Assembly: GCF_003265705.1 (NCBI RefSeq)
Contig: NW_020312935.1
Location: forward strand, 6,976,245 to 7,040,244
DNA from: Callorhinus ursinus
Lineage: Eukaryota > Chordata > Mammalia > Carnivora > Otariidae
Direction: 5' to 3'
DNA: 64,000 bases
Shown: positions 23,760-35,354 of the stretch, one piece after another
How positions within the stretch are numbered: position 1 is the first letter of the stretch
Layout of the letters: each line of letters opens with the position of its first letter
The notes under the pieces: model-generated
Databases searched by the model: none
Seen by the model: only the letters and a program-made list of their open reading frames with translations
Told to the model about the DNA's origin: nothing
Position numbers and translations under genes: made by a program

Positions 23760-24817
23760 ACCCCATGAAATGAATTTCAAATAGACGCAACTTTGGCTCT
23801 AAGGGGGATCACTTGTCTCTCCACCAGACAATTAATTTGCCTGTCTACAGACAAGAGTCATTTGCACGGCTTATCAGTTTTGTACAACTTAAAAGAGTTG
23901 CACAGTATCTCAAAGGCCATAAAAGGCACAAATCCCATAGGATCAGATAACTTGGAAAGTTATGTTCTAACAAGGCCCGTTCTTGCATTGAAGATACTTG
24001 ATAACCCTTTTGGTCCATTTCAAAATCTTTCACAATTTAGTCTGGGATGTGGGATATCTGGAGAGGGGCCTGTGTGGGCTGGATTTTTATCCACCGCATG
24101 CATGTTAAGGCCCTCCCAGTTTCATTTGTCCCTTTCTCTCCGCGTCCTCTGCTCCTCCAGCTGAGCTGCTGGGTCCCTGGAAGGGCCTCCGTGACGGCTT
24201 TCTGTACGCCACTCTGGATGTCTCTGTTGTTTGCTTGTTTTTCCCTGGTCACTCTCCTTCACAGAAATAGATCTTGATCACCTACACTTGGGGCCATGCC
24301 CTTTAGTCCTCAGCCTGGTCTTCAGGGGCCTGAGTCAGGCCAGAACTGAAGGTATGCAGGGAGGAGGATCACCTGCCGCCGCAGGGTTGGCGTGAGGTTG
24401 AATAGAAAGTGCCTGGAGAGGAACGTGGCTGAGAGAAGCACCTGATGAATCCTGGCCATTACCCTTCATGCCCATGAGTCCTGGCTCCTCCAGCTAGGTT
24501 CTAGTTGAATCACGCTCCCATTTCAGGTTCTCTTGACCTAGATCTGCCACCTCATCCTGGCTGGAAGCTCCTTGTTCTCCCGCAGTAACACGCTGATCCT
24601 GCAAGGGCACTGCAGCCTTTTGCCCCGCCAGAAGCTACCCCAGCAGGGAGTGGGCTGGGGTAGGGCTGGGTCCTGTATCTTCTTCCCTGTTTGCTCCCCT
24701 CCCCCTCTTCCTCCTGGCTGTGCCGTGCCCATCATGGGTTTTCTTTGTTCTGATTGGTGTCCTGTGATGGAGCACCAGCCTAAACTACATGTGTCCCTCA
24801 CTCTCTGGACTCTATGA
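23061..24817. other. intron 1, unique sequence
   Basis: Apart from the (CA)n at 23729 I see no repeats and no exon. The 123-codon frame at 23793 has no recognisable domain. Confidence 0.55.
23729..23758. repeat. (CA)n microsatellite
   Basis: About 15 uninterrupted CA units, long enough to be length-variable. Confidence 0.95.
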
Positions 24818-24896
24818 TTCCTTCCTTCCTTCCTTCCATCCATCCTTCCTTCCTTCCTTCCTTCCTTCCTTCCTTCCTTCCTTCCTTCCTTCCTTT
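24818..24896. repeat. (TTCC)n tetranucleotide microsatellite
   Basis: About 19 TTCC units with one CATC interruption near 24837-24844. It abuts the T-rich end of an antisense CAN-SINE, so it probably grew from the SINE tail region. Confidence 0.95.
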
Positions 24897-25109
24897 ATTT
24901 TAAAAAAAGATTTATTTATTTGAGAGAGAGAGAATGCGTGCGTGAGCACGAGCAGGAGGAGCAGAGGGAGAGGGAGAGAGAATCTCAAGCAGACTTGGTG
25001 AGCTGAGCACGGAGCCCAACGTGTGGCTTAATCTCATGACCCTGAGATCATGACCTGAGCCGAAACCAAGAGTTGGACACTTAACCAACTGTGCCTCCCA
25101 GCTGCCCCT
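24897..25109 (-). mobile_element. CAN-SINE, antisense, older subfamily
   Basis: Contains AATCTCAAGCAGACT and GAAACCAAGAGTTGGACACTTAACC, marks of the older form; the head is degraded (CCTCCCAGCTGCCCC). Confidence 0.9.
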
Positions 25110-25119
25110 CTGGCTTTCT

Positions 25120-25258
25120 TTTTTTAAGTTTATTTTAAATTTATTTTTTGTTTAAGTTTTATTTATTTAAGTAATCTCTACACCCAGTGTGGGGCTCGAA
25201 CTCACAACCCAGAGATCAAGAGTCTCAAGCTCCTCTGTCTGAGCCAGCCAGGCACCCC
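25120..25258 (-). mobile_element. short CAN-SINE variant, antisense
   Basis: TTTAAGTAATCTCTACACCCAG body; ends GCCAGCCAGGCACCCC. TCTGGCTTTCT lies on both sides (about 25109 and 25267). Confidence 0.88.
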
Positions 25259-25319
25259 TGGATTTTCTGGCTTTCTGAACAGATTTGGGTATACTTAGAG
25301 TTAATTGTAGTAAGTCTGT

Positions 25320-25415
25320 AAACACCTGCAAGGCAGAGACACAGTTTTCTCCTGTTTAGTGTTCACAGTAGCAAACACTTGGCTGCTTGGTAAGCACTTA
25401 ACAATTCATCCAAGT
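25320..25415 (+). repeat. L2-like 3' fragment
   Basis: 'CTGCAAGGCAGAGACACAG' and 'CTTGGTAAGCACTTAACAAT' resemble the L2 3' end. Confidence 0.45.
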
Positions 25416-25479
25416 TCAGTTTGATGTGCTAGTGAGTTTGAGTCCAGGAAGAAATGAAAAACAACTAATACATGTTGAG

Positions 25480-25862
25480 GGTGTGTCTTCATCTGCTGTT
25501 CAAAATACCATATATTGGGTGGCTTAAACAATAGTAGTTTTATTGCTCACAGTTCTGGAGGCTGGGCCAAGGTCAGGGTACCTGCAAGGTAAGCATCGTT
25601 CTCAGGTCTCTTGGCATGTAGTTGACAGCCAACTTGCTGTGTGTTCCCATGGCCTCTTTGTGCATGCGTGGAGAGAGAGCAAGAGAGCAAGATCTCTCTC
25701 CCTCTTCCTATAAGGGCACTTATCTCATCACGACGGCTCTATCCTTATGACTTCATCCAACCCTGATAACCTCCCAAAGGCTCCAGCCCCAGATACCATG
25801 AGCAGATACCATCATTAACATATGAATTGGGGAGGGGGAGGTGCACATAAGTCTGTAGCCAG
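25480..25862 (-). mobile_element. MLT1-type MaLR LTR, antisense
   Basis: 'CAAAATACCATATATTGGGTGGCTTAAACAATAG', 'CTCACAGTTCTGGAGGCTGG', 'CCTATAAGGGCACTTATC', 'AACCTCCCAAAGGC' and 'AACATATGAATTGGGG' follow an antisense MLT1-like LTR. It is a solitary, diverged LTR with no internal retroviral sequence beside it. Confidence 0.8.
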
Positions 25863-26860
25863 GTGAGATCATGGTATAAATCAGTAGTGGAGGTTCAAGA
25901 TGGCTCACAACACCTTGAGATTCAGAAAATCAGAATTTTATACTAGAAGGAAACTTGAAGCCATTCATATATGCCCCTCCTTTGTTTTATGGGTAACAAA
26001 CCTGACCCCCTAGAATGTGGCTTACCTATGGCTACCTAGTTTGTTGGTGGCCCTGGACCCTGAACCTCTTTCCCTGTGACTTAGCTGCTTCCGCTCTGTG
26101 AAGACAGTTGAACCGCTGTCCAAATTCAGATCCTCTTTCTTACCCTTTATGTGATTATGGGGGGAGAGGATGAGGAGTAAAGTATCCTCGGGCGCTTTTT
26201 AGGTCAGTAGTTTAGTAAAGACCATATAGGACAAATCAGGTCTTTGCCTCCGATGTCCTGCCGAAAGTGCAGGTATCTAACCGGCCCATGCAAACTGCCC
26301 AAGTGAATGTCCTGGGACGGTCAGTTGACTTGGGGGTCCCAAAATTTGGGTTATAACAAAATCCAAAAGTTGGTAGAAATAAAGTTGCTTTTTTGTCCCT
26401 TCATTTGTCTGATAATAAATTGAGCTCAGGATAATTTGCCGGCATGGTCTATCTTCCTTTAGAGTCTGGTTTTGGAGCTGAAACTGGGAACACAGACCCC
26501 CATTTGTCACAGGGGATACATCCAGATGGCTCTTTGCAAGTCCTGAAATGTGTGATGACCGTGGAGGGGTAATAGGGCGTTACTGGTATTGCGGTGCTCA
26601 AGGTGGTTTTGGTGAGGTAGTTGGGAAGACCCTGCATATGCCTCATCTGCATTAGATGCTTTAGAAAAGCTTCAGCTGTTGGGGTGGGACTTTGGGGGCC
26701 CCAGGGGCTGCCAAGCTAGTTAGGTGAGTGAAACCCACAAAGAATGACAAATTCCCAGATTGAGGGAAGCCTGGGGGTGCCCAGTAGGGTCAGTAGTTTG
26801 TGGAGCCCCTCTATGTCTAGTTCCACAGAATTCTGTAGGAGGCCTGCAGTTCTTTTTTGT
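25863..26860. other. intron 1, unassigned sequence
   Basis: Two overlapping minus-strand open frames (26277-26652) exist but show no motif I recognise. An old transposon remnant is possible. Confidence 0.4.
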
Positions 26861-27372
26861 TTTTTGTTTTTGTTTGTTTGTTTGTTTAACATATGTATTA
26901 TTTCAGGGGTACAGGTCTGTGATTCATCAGTCTTACACAATTCACAGCGCTCACCATAGCACATACCCTCCCCAATGTCCATCACCCAGCCACCCCATCC
27001 CTCCCACCCCCCTCCACTCCAGCAACCCTCAGTTTGTTTCCTGAGATTAAGAGTCTCTTATGGTTTGTCTCCCTCTCTGGTTTCATCTTCATTTTTCCCT
27101 CCCTTCCCCTATGATCCTCTCCCTTGTTTCTCAAATTCCACATATCAGTACGATCATATAATTGTTTCTCTCATTGACTTATTTTGCTTAGCATAATACC
27201 CTCTAGCTCCAGTTGCAAATGGCAAGATATCATTTTTTGATGGCTGCATAATATTCCATTCCATAACATCACATCTTCTTTGTCCATTCATCTGTTGATG
27301 GACATCTAGGCTCTTTCCATAGTTTGGCTATTGTGGACATTGTTGCTATAAACATTGGGGTGCACATGCCCC
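26861..27372 (-). mobile_element. carnivore L1 3' end, antisense
   Basis: 'ATTTCAGGGGTACAGGTCTGTGATTCATCAGTCTTACAC', 'CTCACCATAGCACATACCCTCCCC' and 'TTGCTTAGCATAATACCCTCTAGCTCC' are characteristic of the L1 3' end of carnivores. Low divergence suggests a lineage-specific, 5'-truncated insertion. Confidence 0.9.
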
Positions 27373-27507
27373 TCTTTTTTGTTTTTTGATGGACTGTAAA
27401 ATCTATCATTGTGTCTTAGACCAGATCAATATAAATGAAAACAAAGTTTAAAAAATTTTTTTTTTATTCTACCTGTTTGCAGCAGTGAACTTCTTTTCTT
27501 CTTTCTT

Positions 27508-27670
27508 TTCTTTTTTTTTTTTTTAAGATTTATTTATTTATTAGAGAGAGAAAGAGAGAGAGTCCATCCCAAGCAGACTCCGTGCTGTGCACGGAGCCAG
27601 ACATGGGGCTCAATCCTACGACCATGAGATCACGACCTGAGCAGAAACCAAGAGTCGGTCACTTAATCAA
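27508..27670 (-). mobile_element. CAN-SINE, antisense, older form, head truncated
   Basis: T-run to GAGTCGGTCACTTAATC, then stops without the GCCACCCAGG head. Diverged flanks TGCAGCAGTGAACTT and TGCAACAGTAAACTT suggest the target duplication. Confidence 0.88.
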
Positions 27671-28007
27671 CTGCAACAGTAAACTTAATACTTAACACAG
27701 ATGTCATTAAGACCTGCCAGATACAGGATTTAGCCAGAATGGTTCAGCAGTATTATTGTCCTAGAGGAACAAGGAAAGTCTTCATCATCCTGCTGTAAAT
27801 CTCCATTGTCCAAGCTACTTTGTACAGTTGGGCAGGTTGTGTGCTGCACAGTAGGTCTAACTGGGAGGGTGAGGGGGGCTGAGACCCACCCTGCATGCTG
27901 CACTTGTCACGGCACATGCCTGGCACTGGGCAGTGTCCACTGGGAGGAAGGGTTGCCTCTTCCAGTTCATCAGCCCCAGGTGTGTGTGTGTGTGTGCCAT
28001 TTTTATT

Positions 28008-28197
28008 TTTTTTTAAAGATTTTTATTATTTATTTGTCAGAGAGAGAGAGAGAGAGAGCACAAGCAGGGGGAGCAGCAGAGGGAGAGGGAGAAGCAGGCT
28101 CCTCACTGAGCAAGGAGCCTGAGGTGGGACTCGATCCCAGGGCCCTGGGACCATGACCTGAGCTGAAGGCAGACGCCTAACAGCCACCCAGGCGCCC
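28008..28197 (-). mobile_element. CAN-SINE, antisense
   Basis: Inserted in a (GT)n tract: TGTGTGTGCCATTTTT stands on both sides (about 27989-28006 and 28198-28214). Confidence 0.93.
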
Positions 28198-28214
28198 TGT
28201 GTGTGCCATTTTTT

Positions 28215-29343
28215 ATTTGCTGCCCTCTTACCAAGAGGGCAAGCCCCCACCCAGACTGGGATCTGTTTCTAACTGGCACAAAGATCCTGTAGGCAGCAGC
28301 TTATGTTTTCGTTATTTAATTGGGAAACATACTTGAGACATGGCTTAGCTGTGATATTAAGCTAGATAGGAAAGTGTATTTTTAAATAATACCAAATAAA
28401 GCAACAAATGTAAACTTGAAATTTAATTTTCCAGATAGAGTATTTTAAACAGATTTATTTTGAATTAATAAGCACGTGCGTGTGCCGGGCCTCCCAGCAT
28501 CTTGTGTGGTCCTCTGTGAGGTATGTGGATGATGATGTATTTAATACCACACGACTGAATGAAGACAGATAAAAAAGTAATTTGCTGACTCATTTTGACA
28601 AGAGCTCCCATGTCGATGAAATTAAAAGCTTTCAGTCCCGCGCAGAGCATCTGTCAAACAGTTGATGACGTGTGATGGGTAGTAGGGGTTGGTGCAGATA
28701 ACTGGATACAACTTCCCCTCTGTGAGTTCCCGTAGGGGTGTGTGCACCAAGCTGCCTCGTGACCAGCTGGGCGGGCTGCTCCCGAGGCTGAGCCCATCCC
28801 TGCAGTGTTGGTCAGCTCTCATTTGCCAGGAACAGACACATAGGTTCTTTGGGTTTTGCTGCAGGACAGGTAAGCCAGGCCTTGGAGGGAACCCTAGGAG
28901 GGCCAAGTGGCAGGGCCTCACGAATCTTGGGGGTTTTACTTGAGCTGAGTATCTGGGACTCAGCGTTTCTTTCTAGCTGCCCAGTCAAGGGCATCCCGTG
29001 GCTCCTGGGCCACAAAGGGCCCATGTCCTCCCTTCATAGACTGGACTGTGGACTAATCACATCTGAAAGAGGACTGGGTTCTGCCCAGATTCATGTTGGC
29101 CCCATTCTAACCTGAGGCCCCCAAGTGCTTCCTCCTCTGCCGCCTGGGGCTGCTTGTGGACGGGTATCTGTCCCTTGGGCTTTTATCTGGCAGGGGCTTA
29201 TGAGCGCTAACTTGGCTTGAGAACTTGGGGGCAAAAACTTGGTGGGGCCCAGGGGCCACGACCCCACTGTGGAGGGCAGCATCTGTCTCACATAGCCAAG
29301 GACCCGCAAGAATTCCAGGAGCAAGTCTGGTCAAGGACCCGAG
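28215..29343. other. intron 1, unique sequence; 28.44-28.68 kb possible conserved element
   Basis: 28440-28680 is repeat-free, of balanced composition, and contains TGACTCA-like and TGACGTG-like words. That resembles conserved noncoding DNA, but this is an impression only. Confidence 0.35.
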
Positions 29344-29358
29344 AAAAAGGTGAAAACC

Positions 29359-29539
29359 GGGCGCCTGGGTGGCTCGGTTGAGCGACTGCCTTCGGCTCAG
29401 GTCATGATCCTGGAGTCATGGGATCGAGTCCCGCATCGGGCTCCCTGCTCAGCGGGGAGTCTCCTTCTCCCCCTGAACCTCCCCCCTGTCATGCTCTCTC
29501 TCTCTCTCTCAAATAAATAAATAAAATCTTAAAAAAAAA
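29359..29539 (+). mobile_element. CAN-SINE, sense, full length
   Basis: Exact 15-base target duplication AAAAAGGTGAAAACC (29344-29358, 29540-29554). (TC)n and AAATAAATAAATAAAATCTT tail intact. Confidence 0.95.
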
Positions 29540-29554
29540 AAAAAGGTGAAAACC

Positions 29555-30893
29555 ACAGTGAAGGAAGGTGGTTTTCCTAATGAAAGTGAACGCTCTGCTT
29601 GGTTGCTTCCAAGAAGAGAAAACTGGCTGAGGAAAATACTGTTTTAAACTAAGTAGACTGCAAGGAAGAGATGTTAAAAACCTTGCCGCCTCACTCGTTT
29701 GTAGTGGGAAACACCATCTTTGGCTGTAAGGAAAGCCGTATTAAGAGGCCCCATGGAACAAACCACGTTTCACTGTTAAATGGCTGCACATAAGTGCAGG
29801 ACAACATTCAGACTCTGCAGGGTGTACGCTTAGGTATTTTCTGTAAATGATAGCATAACCCAATAAGCAGCTCTTAAAGGTCCGAAGAATCATGAAAGAA
29901 TGCTTAGGAAAGTTGCAGTCGTGTTATTTTCTGATAGAGATATATTGATACTTATTATAAAATATATTCTGATTTTATTGTATTTATTTTTAAGTAAACC
30001 CCACACCCACCATGGGACTTGAACTCATGACCCTGAGATCAAGAGTCGCATGCTCCAGCGACTGAGCCAGCCAGGGGCCCTGCCTCTGATAGGCTATTGA
30101 AAATGTTCATCCCAGGTCTGTCTGCTGTCTCTGCCACTAGCTTGCTGACTGCAGTTGAATTACAGAGAGCGTTGGATTGGCCTGATTGCCACTGACTTTA
30201 TTTGGGTGGTGCTTTCCCAGCCAGGTCAAATTAGAGGTGCCTGGCCGGCCTGTGGGCTGGCTGCCCCGGGCTCAGATGTCCACCCCTCTCATGCACTGAG
30301 GGTCCTGAGCATGACACCCCTGTGCAAGCAGCAGCCTGGGGTCACTTCTCCTAGGGGAGGGGAAAGGGACGGAATAGTTAACTCTCTGAGGTTTTGGTGA
30401 GCAGACAGATCTTTTCCGGTGAAACTACTGTTACTCTCCCATCACACGCCTTCCTCCAACTCTCCCTTCCTTCATACCTCTTCCACATTTCCTGGTCTCC
30501 CCCTGGGTCCGCTCCCCCGCCTTTGTCCCACATCAGGATCTATTCTGCCTGCTCACCATCACTCACGGGCCTCCTTCCATCTGAACACCATTACCATTGG
30601 CCTGCTTTCTTCTCCCTTCTTATTTAGAGACACCAGAGAAGGTGACCACTTCTGTTGAGAAGCTTTCTATATTTCTGTTCCTTATTCTCCAGCCACCCAT
30701 CTGGTAAAGTGTCTTTTGGGATCTGGTACGATATGAGGCTTACAAAGCTCCTTTATGTCAAGAAGCACACAGTCTTAAGTCATACATAAATTGATCTGTA
30801 ATACAGATGCCACATTTTTAACTTGAATGCTGTTTTCCAAAGTGAAAAAACTTATTTTCTGATTTTAAAGTTAGTTTGTATCTGTTGTTTAAA
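29555..30893. other. intron 1, unique sequence around one short SINE
   Basis: No exon or further repeat recognised; the frames at 30155-30658 are short and overlap. Confidence 0.5.
29975..30081 (-). mobile_element. short CAN-SINE variant, antisense
   Basis: TTTTTAAGTAAACCCCACACCCACCATGGGAC with GAACTCATGACCCTGAGATCAAGAG and GAGCCAGCCAGGGGCCC. Confidence 0.88.
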
Positions 30894-30904
30894 AAAAAGA
30901 TCAG

Positions 30905-31096
30905 GGGCGCCTGGGTGGCTCAGTGAGTTAAGCATCTGCCTTCCGCTCAGGTCATGATCTGGGGGTCCTGGGAGCCCCGCATTGGCACCCTGCTCAGCGG
31001 GGAGTCTGCTTCTCCTTTTCCACTCTGCCCCCTCCCCTGCTTGTGCTCTCTGTCTCTAATAAATACATAAAATCTTTTAAAAAATAAATAAAATTT
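30905..31096 (+). mobile_element. CAN-SINE, sense
   Basis: Sense copy missing the GATCGA part of box B (GGGTCCTGGGAGCCCCGC). AAAAAGATCAG flanks it at 30894-30904 and 31097-31107. Confidence 0.93.
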
Positions 31097-31398
31097 AAAA
31101 AGATCAGACAAATATAGAAAAATGAGGAAAAAAAGTAAAAATCACCAGTATACTGTTCTCAGTCAGCTACAGAGAATTTCCACTAGCAGGTATACATTGT
31201 GTTAGACTTTGTTCCTATGGGCATACTTGTAGAAATGGGGTATTATACATGCAGTTCTATAACTTGCTTTTGGATATATTTATAACTCCAAAAAATACTC
31301 CATCTTCATATTAACACTCTGAATATCGAACACGTGAATGTTGAACACTCTGTCCAAAGAAACAGCTAGCATCTGAGCGAATGCTTCATTATGCTTTA

Positions 31399-31591
31399 TT
31401 TTATTTTTTTAAGATTTTATTTATTTGACAGAGAGAGATAGCAAGAGCAGGAACACAAGCAGGGGGAGTGGGAGAGGGAGAAGCAGGCTTCTCGCTGAGC
31501 AGGGAGCCCGATGCGGGGCTCGATCCCAGGACCCTGGGATCATGACCTGAGCCGAAGGCAGACGCTCAACGACTGAGCCACCCAGGCGCCC
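31399..31591 (-). mobile_element. CAN-SINE, antisense, full length
   Basis: Flanked by GCTTCATTATGCTTTA (31383-31398) and GCTTCATCATGCTTTA (31592-31607), a 16-base target duplication with one mismatch. Confidence 0.95.
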
Positions 31592-31688
31592 GCTTCATCA
31601 TGCTTTACACTGTCTCTGGTTGTCCCTGTCCAGTGGACTCTGACTTGCTTTTTGGTTGCCATTTTGGAAATTGATCTGTTTCATTCTT

Positions 31689-31959
31689 TTTTTTTTTTTT
31701 TTTAAGATTTTATTTATTTGAGAGAGNNNNNNNNNNNNNNNNNNNNNNNNNNNNNNNNNNNNNNNNNNNNNNNNNNNNNNNNNNNNNNNNNNNNNNNNNN
31801 NNNNNNNNNNNNNNNNNNNNNNNNNNGCAGGGGGAGTGGGAGAGGGAGAAGCAGGCTTCCCGCTGAGCAGGGAGCCCGATGTGGGACTCGATCCCAGGAC
31901 CCTGGGATCATGACCTGAGCCGAAGGCAGACGCTTAACGACTGAGCCACCCAGGCGCCC
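31689..31959 (-). mobile_element. CAN-SINE, antisense, containing the assembly gap
   Basis: Left part (T-run, AAGATTTTATTTATTTGAGAGAG) and right part (GCAGGGGGAGTGGGAG to CACCCAGGCGCCC) flank the 100-N gap. A full element would need only about 20-40 bases between them. Confidence 0.9.
31727..31826. other. assembly gap, 100 N
   Basis: Exactly 100 N, the usual placeholder for a gap of unknown size. It starts in the AGAGAG tract of an antisense CAN-SINE and ends in the GCAGGGGGAGTGGGAG part of the same type of element, so the missing bases are probably SINE sequence. Confidence 0.98.
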
Positions 31960-31970
31960 TTTAATGAATT

Positions 31971-32119
31971 TTTAAAAAAGATTTATTCATTCATTTATTT
32001 GAGGGGGGACTGCGGAGGGAGGGGGAGAGGGACCCTGATGCGGGGCTCGATCCTAGGACCCTGAGGTCATGACGTGAGCTGAAGGCAGACGCTTAACCGA
32101 CTGAGCCACCCAGACGCCC
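31971..32119 (-). mobile_element. CAN-SINE, antisense, internally deleted
   Basis: TTAAAAAAGATTTATTCATT, GAGGGACCCTGATGCGGGGC and CACCCAGACGCCC, with part of the GAGAGA block missing. ATCTGTTTC(A/T)TTCTTT before 31689 and after 32119 suggests that this copy and the gap-bearing one form one stacked insertion. Confidence 0.9.
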
Positions 32120-32671
32120 TAATCTGTTTCTTTCTTTAGATTATTTTTGTTTTGTTTGATGACTGAATGGCAAAATTGAAGCCTTTTATTCTATATTTGA
32201 ATCTGGAAAAACTATTTAAAGGCTAATTTAGAATTTGTCACATTCTGGTTTTGCATTAAATCAGCAAGAACATATTTAATTAGGGAGCACACACCATTTC
32301 TTTCTTAGAGCATAAGAAAACTGACAAATTTGAGCTCTAGAGGTTTGGGCACATGCCAAGGATTTTGGTGCTCTCCACGTGTTCTGTTTTTTCATTTAAA
32401 ATACAGTAAAATGGACTTTTTTGGTGTACGGTTCTGTGATTGTTTAGATTCGTATGTAACCACTACCGCAGTTAGGACACAGCAGTTTCACCAGCCCACA
32501 AAACTTTCATTCTCCTTGTAGTCACACCCAACCCTTGACAGCCCTTCATCTGTTCCCCATCACCGTAGTGTGGTCGAGTCCAGAATGCCATATAAGTGGA
32601 ATCACAGAGTATGCAACCTTTTGAGACTGTCACTCAGTGTAATGCACTCGAGATTCATTCATGTTGTGGGT

Positions 32672-32869
32672 TTTTTTAAAAAAGATTTTATCTATCTATC
32701 TGTCTATTTATTTATGAGTGAGAGCGAGCGAGCAGGGGGAGCAGCAGGCAGAGAGAGAAGCAGGCTTCCCGCTGAGCAGGGAGCCCAATGTGGGACTTGA
32801 TCCCAGGACCCCAGGATCATGACCTGAGCTGAAGGCAGACGCTTAACCAACTGAGCCGCCCAGGTGCCC
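32672..32869 (-). mobile_element. CAN-SINE, antisense, in L1
   Basis: AAAAAAGATTTTATC then a (TATC)/(TGTC) stretch, GAGCGAGCGAGCAGGGGGAG, ending GCCGCCCAGGTGCCC. Confidence 0.92.
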
Positions 32870-33420
32870 TGACAATTTATTTTCTGTGGAATTTTGAGAA
32901 TTCTTTATGTACTTTGGATAGAAGACCTTTGTTAGATACATGACTTGTAAATAGTTTAACTCATTCTGTTTTCTTTTCATTCTCTTAACAATGCCTTTTG
33001 CAGAACAAATTTTTAGTTTTGATGAGATTTGGTTTGTCAATTTTTTCTCAGGGATTGTGCTTCAGGTGTCATAAATAAGAATTAATCTTAGGTCATGAAG
33101 ATTTTTTCCCATGTTTTTTTCTAAGAAATACAGTTTCATATTTTACGTTTAGATCTATAATCCCTATTGAGTTCGTTTTTATGCAAGGTGAAAAATGTAG
33201 GTTGATGTTCATATATATGCCTATTGATATAAAGCTGTTCCAGTACTATTTGTTGAAAGGGCTTTTCTTTCTCCTTGAATTGCCTTTCCACCTTGGTCAA
33301 AAATCAGTGGGCCGTATTTGTGTGTGTCTGTTTCTGGCTCTCGGTTCAGTTCCATTGATCTGTGTGTGCGTCCTTTGATCAATATTATGCTGTCTTGATT
33401 ACTGTAGCTTTATAGTAATT

Positions 33421-33632
33421 TTTTTTTAAGATTTTCTTTGAGAGAGATAGAGAGCAAGAGCACTAGAGAGTGAGCTCAGGTTGGGGGGAGGGGCAGAGGG
33501 AGAGGGAGAAGCAGATTCCCTGCTGAGCAGGGAGCCTGATGTGATGCAATGCTGGGACTTCATCCCAGGGACCCCAGGATTATGACCTGAGCTGAAGGCA
33601 GACGCTTAACTGACTGAGCCACCCAGGCGTCC
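33421..33632 (-). mobile_element. CAN-SINE, antisense, in L1
   Basis: T-run, AAGATTTTCTTTGAGAGAG to CCACCCAGGCGTCC; TAGTAATT lies on both sides. Confidence 0.92.
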
Positions 33633-35230
33633 GTGTAGTAATTCTTAAATCAGGTAATGTGTATCCTTCTACCTTAGTTCTTTTTCAAAATCCTTTTGAC
33701 TATTTTAGTTCCATATAAATTTTATAATCAACCTGTTTCTATCTATTAAAAAATCTTGCTGGGATTTTGGAATTGTGTTAAACCTACAGATGAATTTGTG
33801 CAGAATTGACATTGTAACTATTTTGAATCTTCCAGTCCATGAATGCGGTATATCTGTCCACTTATTTAGTTCATCTTTGATTTCTTTCTTCAGTGTTTCG
33901 TAGTTTGCAGTATGTGGATCCTGTACACATTTTGTTAGATTCGTGTGTAAGTGCTTCAGTCTTTTCACTCTTGTAACTGATACAGATTGTTGTTGTTTTA
34001 ATTTTGGTTTCTGGTGATATATGGCTAGGATATAGAAATATGATTGATTTTTGTGTGTTGACCTTGGATCTTGCAACTGTTCTAGCTCACTTGGTTGTAG
34101 GAGCGTCTTTAGAGATTCCCATGGGATTGTCTGCATAGACAATCATGCCATCTGCAAATAGGGACAGTTGTTCTTTCTTTCCAGTCTGTATGCCTTCTTT
34201 TTATTTTTCTTGCACTGGCTAGCGCTTCCAGTACAATGTTGAGTATCAGTGGTGAGAGTAGAGATTGTTGCTTTGGTCCCCTTAGGGAGAAAGCATTCAT
34301 TTTCACCACTAAGTATGTTAACTGTAGATTTTGGGTAGATGCTCTTTTTTTGGGTTGAGGAGGTTCCCTTCTCTTCCTGGTTTGCTGGCAGCATTTATCA
34401 TGAATGAATGTTGAATTCTGTGAAATGTTTTTTCTGCAGCCATTGACATAATCATGTGTTTTTTGTTATTTAAGCTGTTAATATGATGGATTACATCTGT
34501 TGATTTTTGAAAATTGAACCAGTCTTTTATTCTTGGATTAAATCACAGTCGGTTGTGATGTACTATTCTTTTTACAAATTGCTGGATTTGATTTCCTAGT
34601 GTTTTGCTAAGGATTTTTGTGTCTATGTTCATGAGGAATATAAGTCTAGTTGTCTTTCCTTGAACTGTCTTTGGTTGTTATCAAGGTAATGCTGGCCTTA
34701 TAGAATGAGATGGAAAGTATTCCTTCCTCTTCTATTTGCTGGGAGAGAGTTTTGTAGAGTTCATATTCTGTTTTTAACGTTTGGTAGAATTTGTCAGTGA
34801 AACCATCTGGGCCTGGAATTTTATTTTTTAGAAGATTTTTAAAATTAATCCAATTTATTTGATAGATATTAGACTATTTAAGTTCTCTTTTACTTCCTGG
34901 GTGAGTTTTGGTAGTTTGTGGCTTTCCCGAAATTGGTCCCTATCACTGTCAAATTTGTGTGTATTGATTTGTTTGTGGTATTTCTATATTATTCATTTAA
35001 TGTTTATGGGGGTCCATAGGTATATCTTCTTCTTTATTCATGGTAATTGGTAAATTTTTTCCTCCCCCCACCCCGTATCCATCTGGCTAATGAACTATAC
35101 CAATTTTTTTGTTTGTTTGTTTGTTTCAGTGATATTTCCCTATTTTTCAATTTTATTGATTTTTAGCTCTTTATTATTTCCTTTCTCCTACTCACTTTAG
35201 GATTACTTTGCTCTAAGAAAAGTTTCTTAA

Positions 35231-35354
35231 GGGGCGCCTGGGTGGCTCAGTCGGTTGACTTTTGATCTTGGCTCAGGTCTTGATCTCACGTTCGTGAGTT
35301 CAAGCCCCACAATGGGGTCCACACTGGGCATGGAGCCTACTTAAAAAAAAAAAA
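35231..35354 (+). mobile_element. CAN-SINE, sense, short tailless variant, in L1
   Basis: GGGGCGCCTGGGTGGCTCAG head and GTGAGTTCAAGCCCC box B, then directly CATGGAGCCTACTT and an A-run, without the (TC)n region. TCTTAAGG flanks it (35225-35232, 35359-35366). Confidence 0.88.

Noticed and set aside
25480..25862. Complete endogenous retrovirus
   Set aside because: Only one LTR-like segment is present, with no internal genes or second LTR.
26277..26652. Endogenous retroviral coding remnant on the minus strand
   Set aside because: The overlapping frames show no motif I can identify and no LTR lies beside them in a matching arrangement.
33705..34142. 145-codon minus-strand frame as a gene
   Set aside because: It is a decayed piece of L1 ORF2 inside a broken element, not a host gene.
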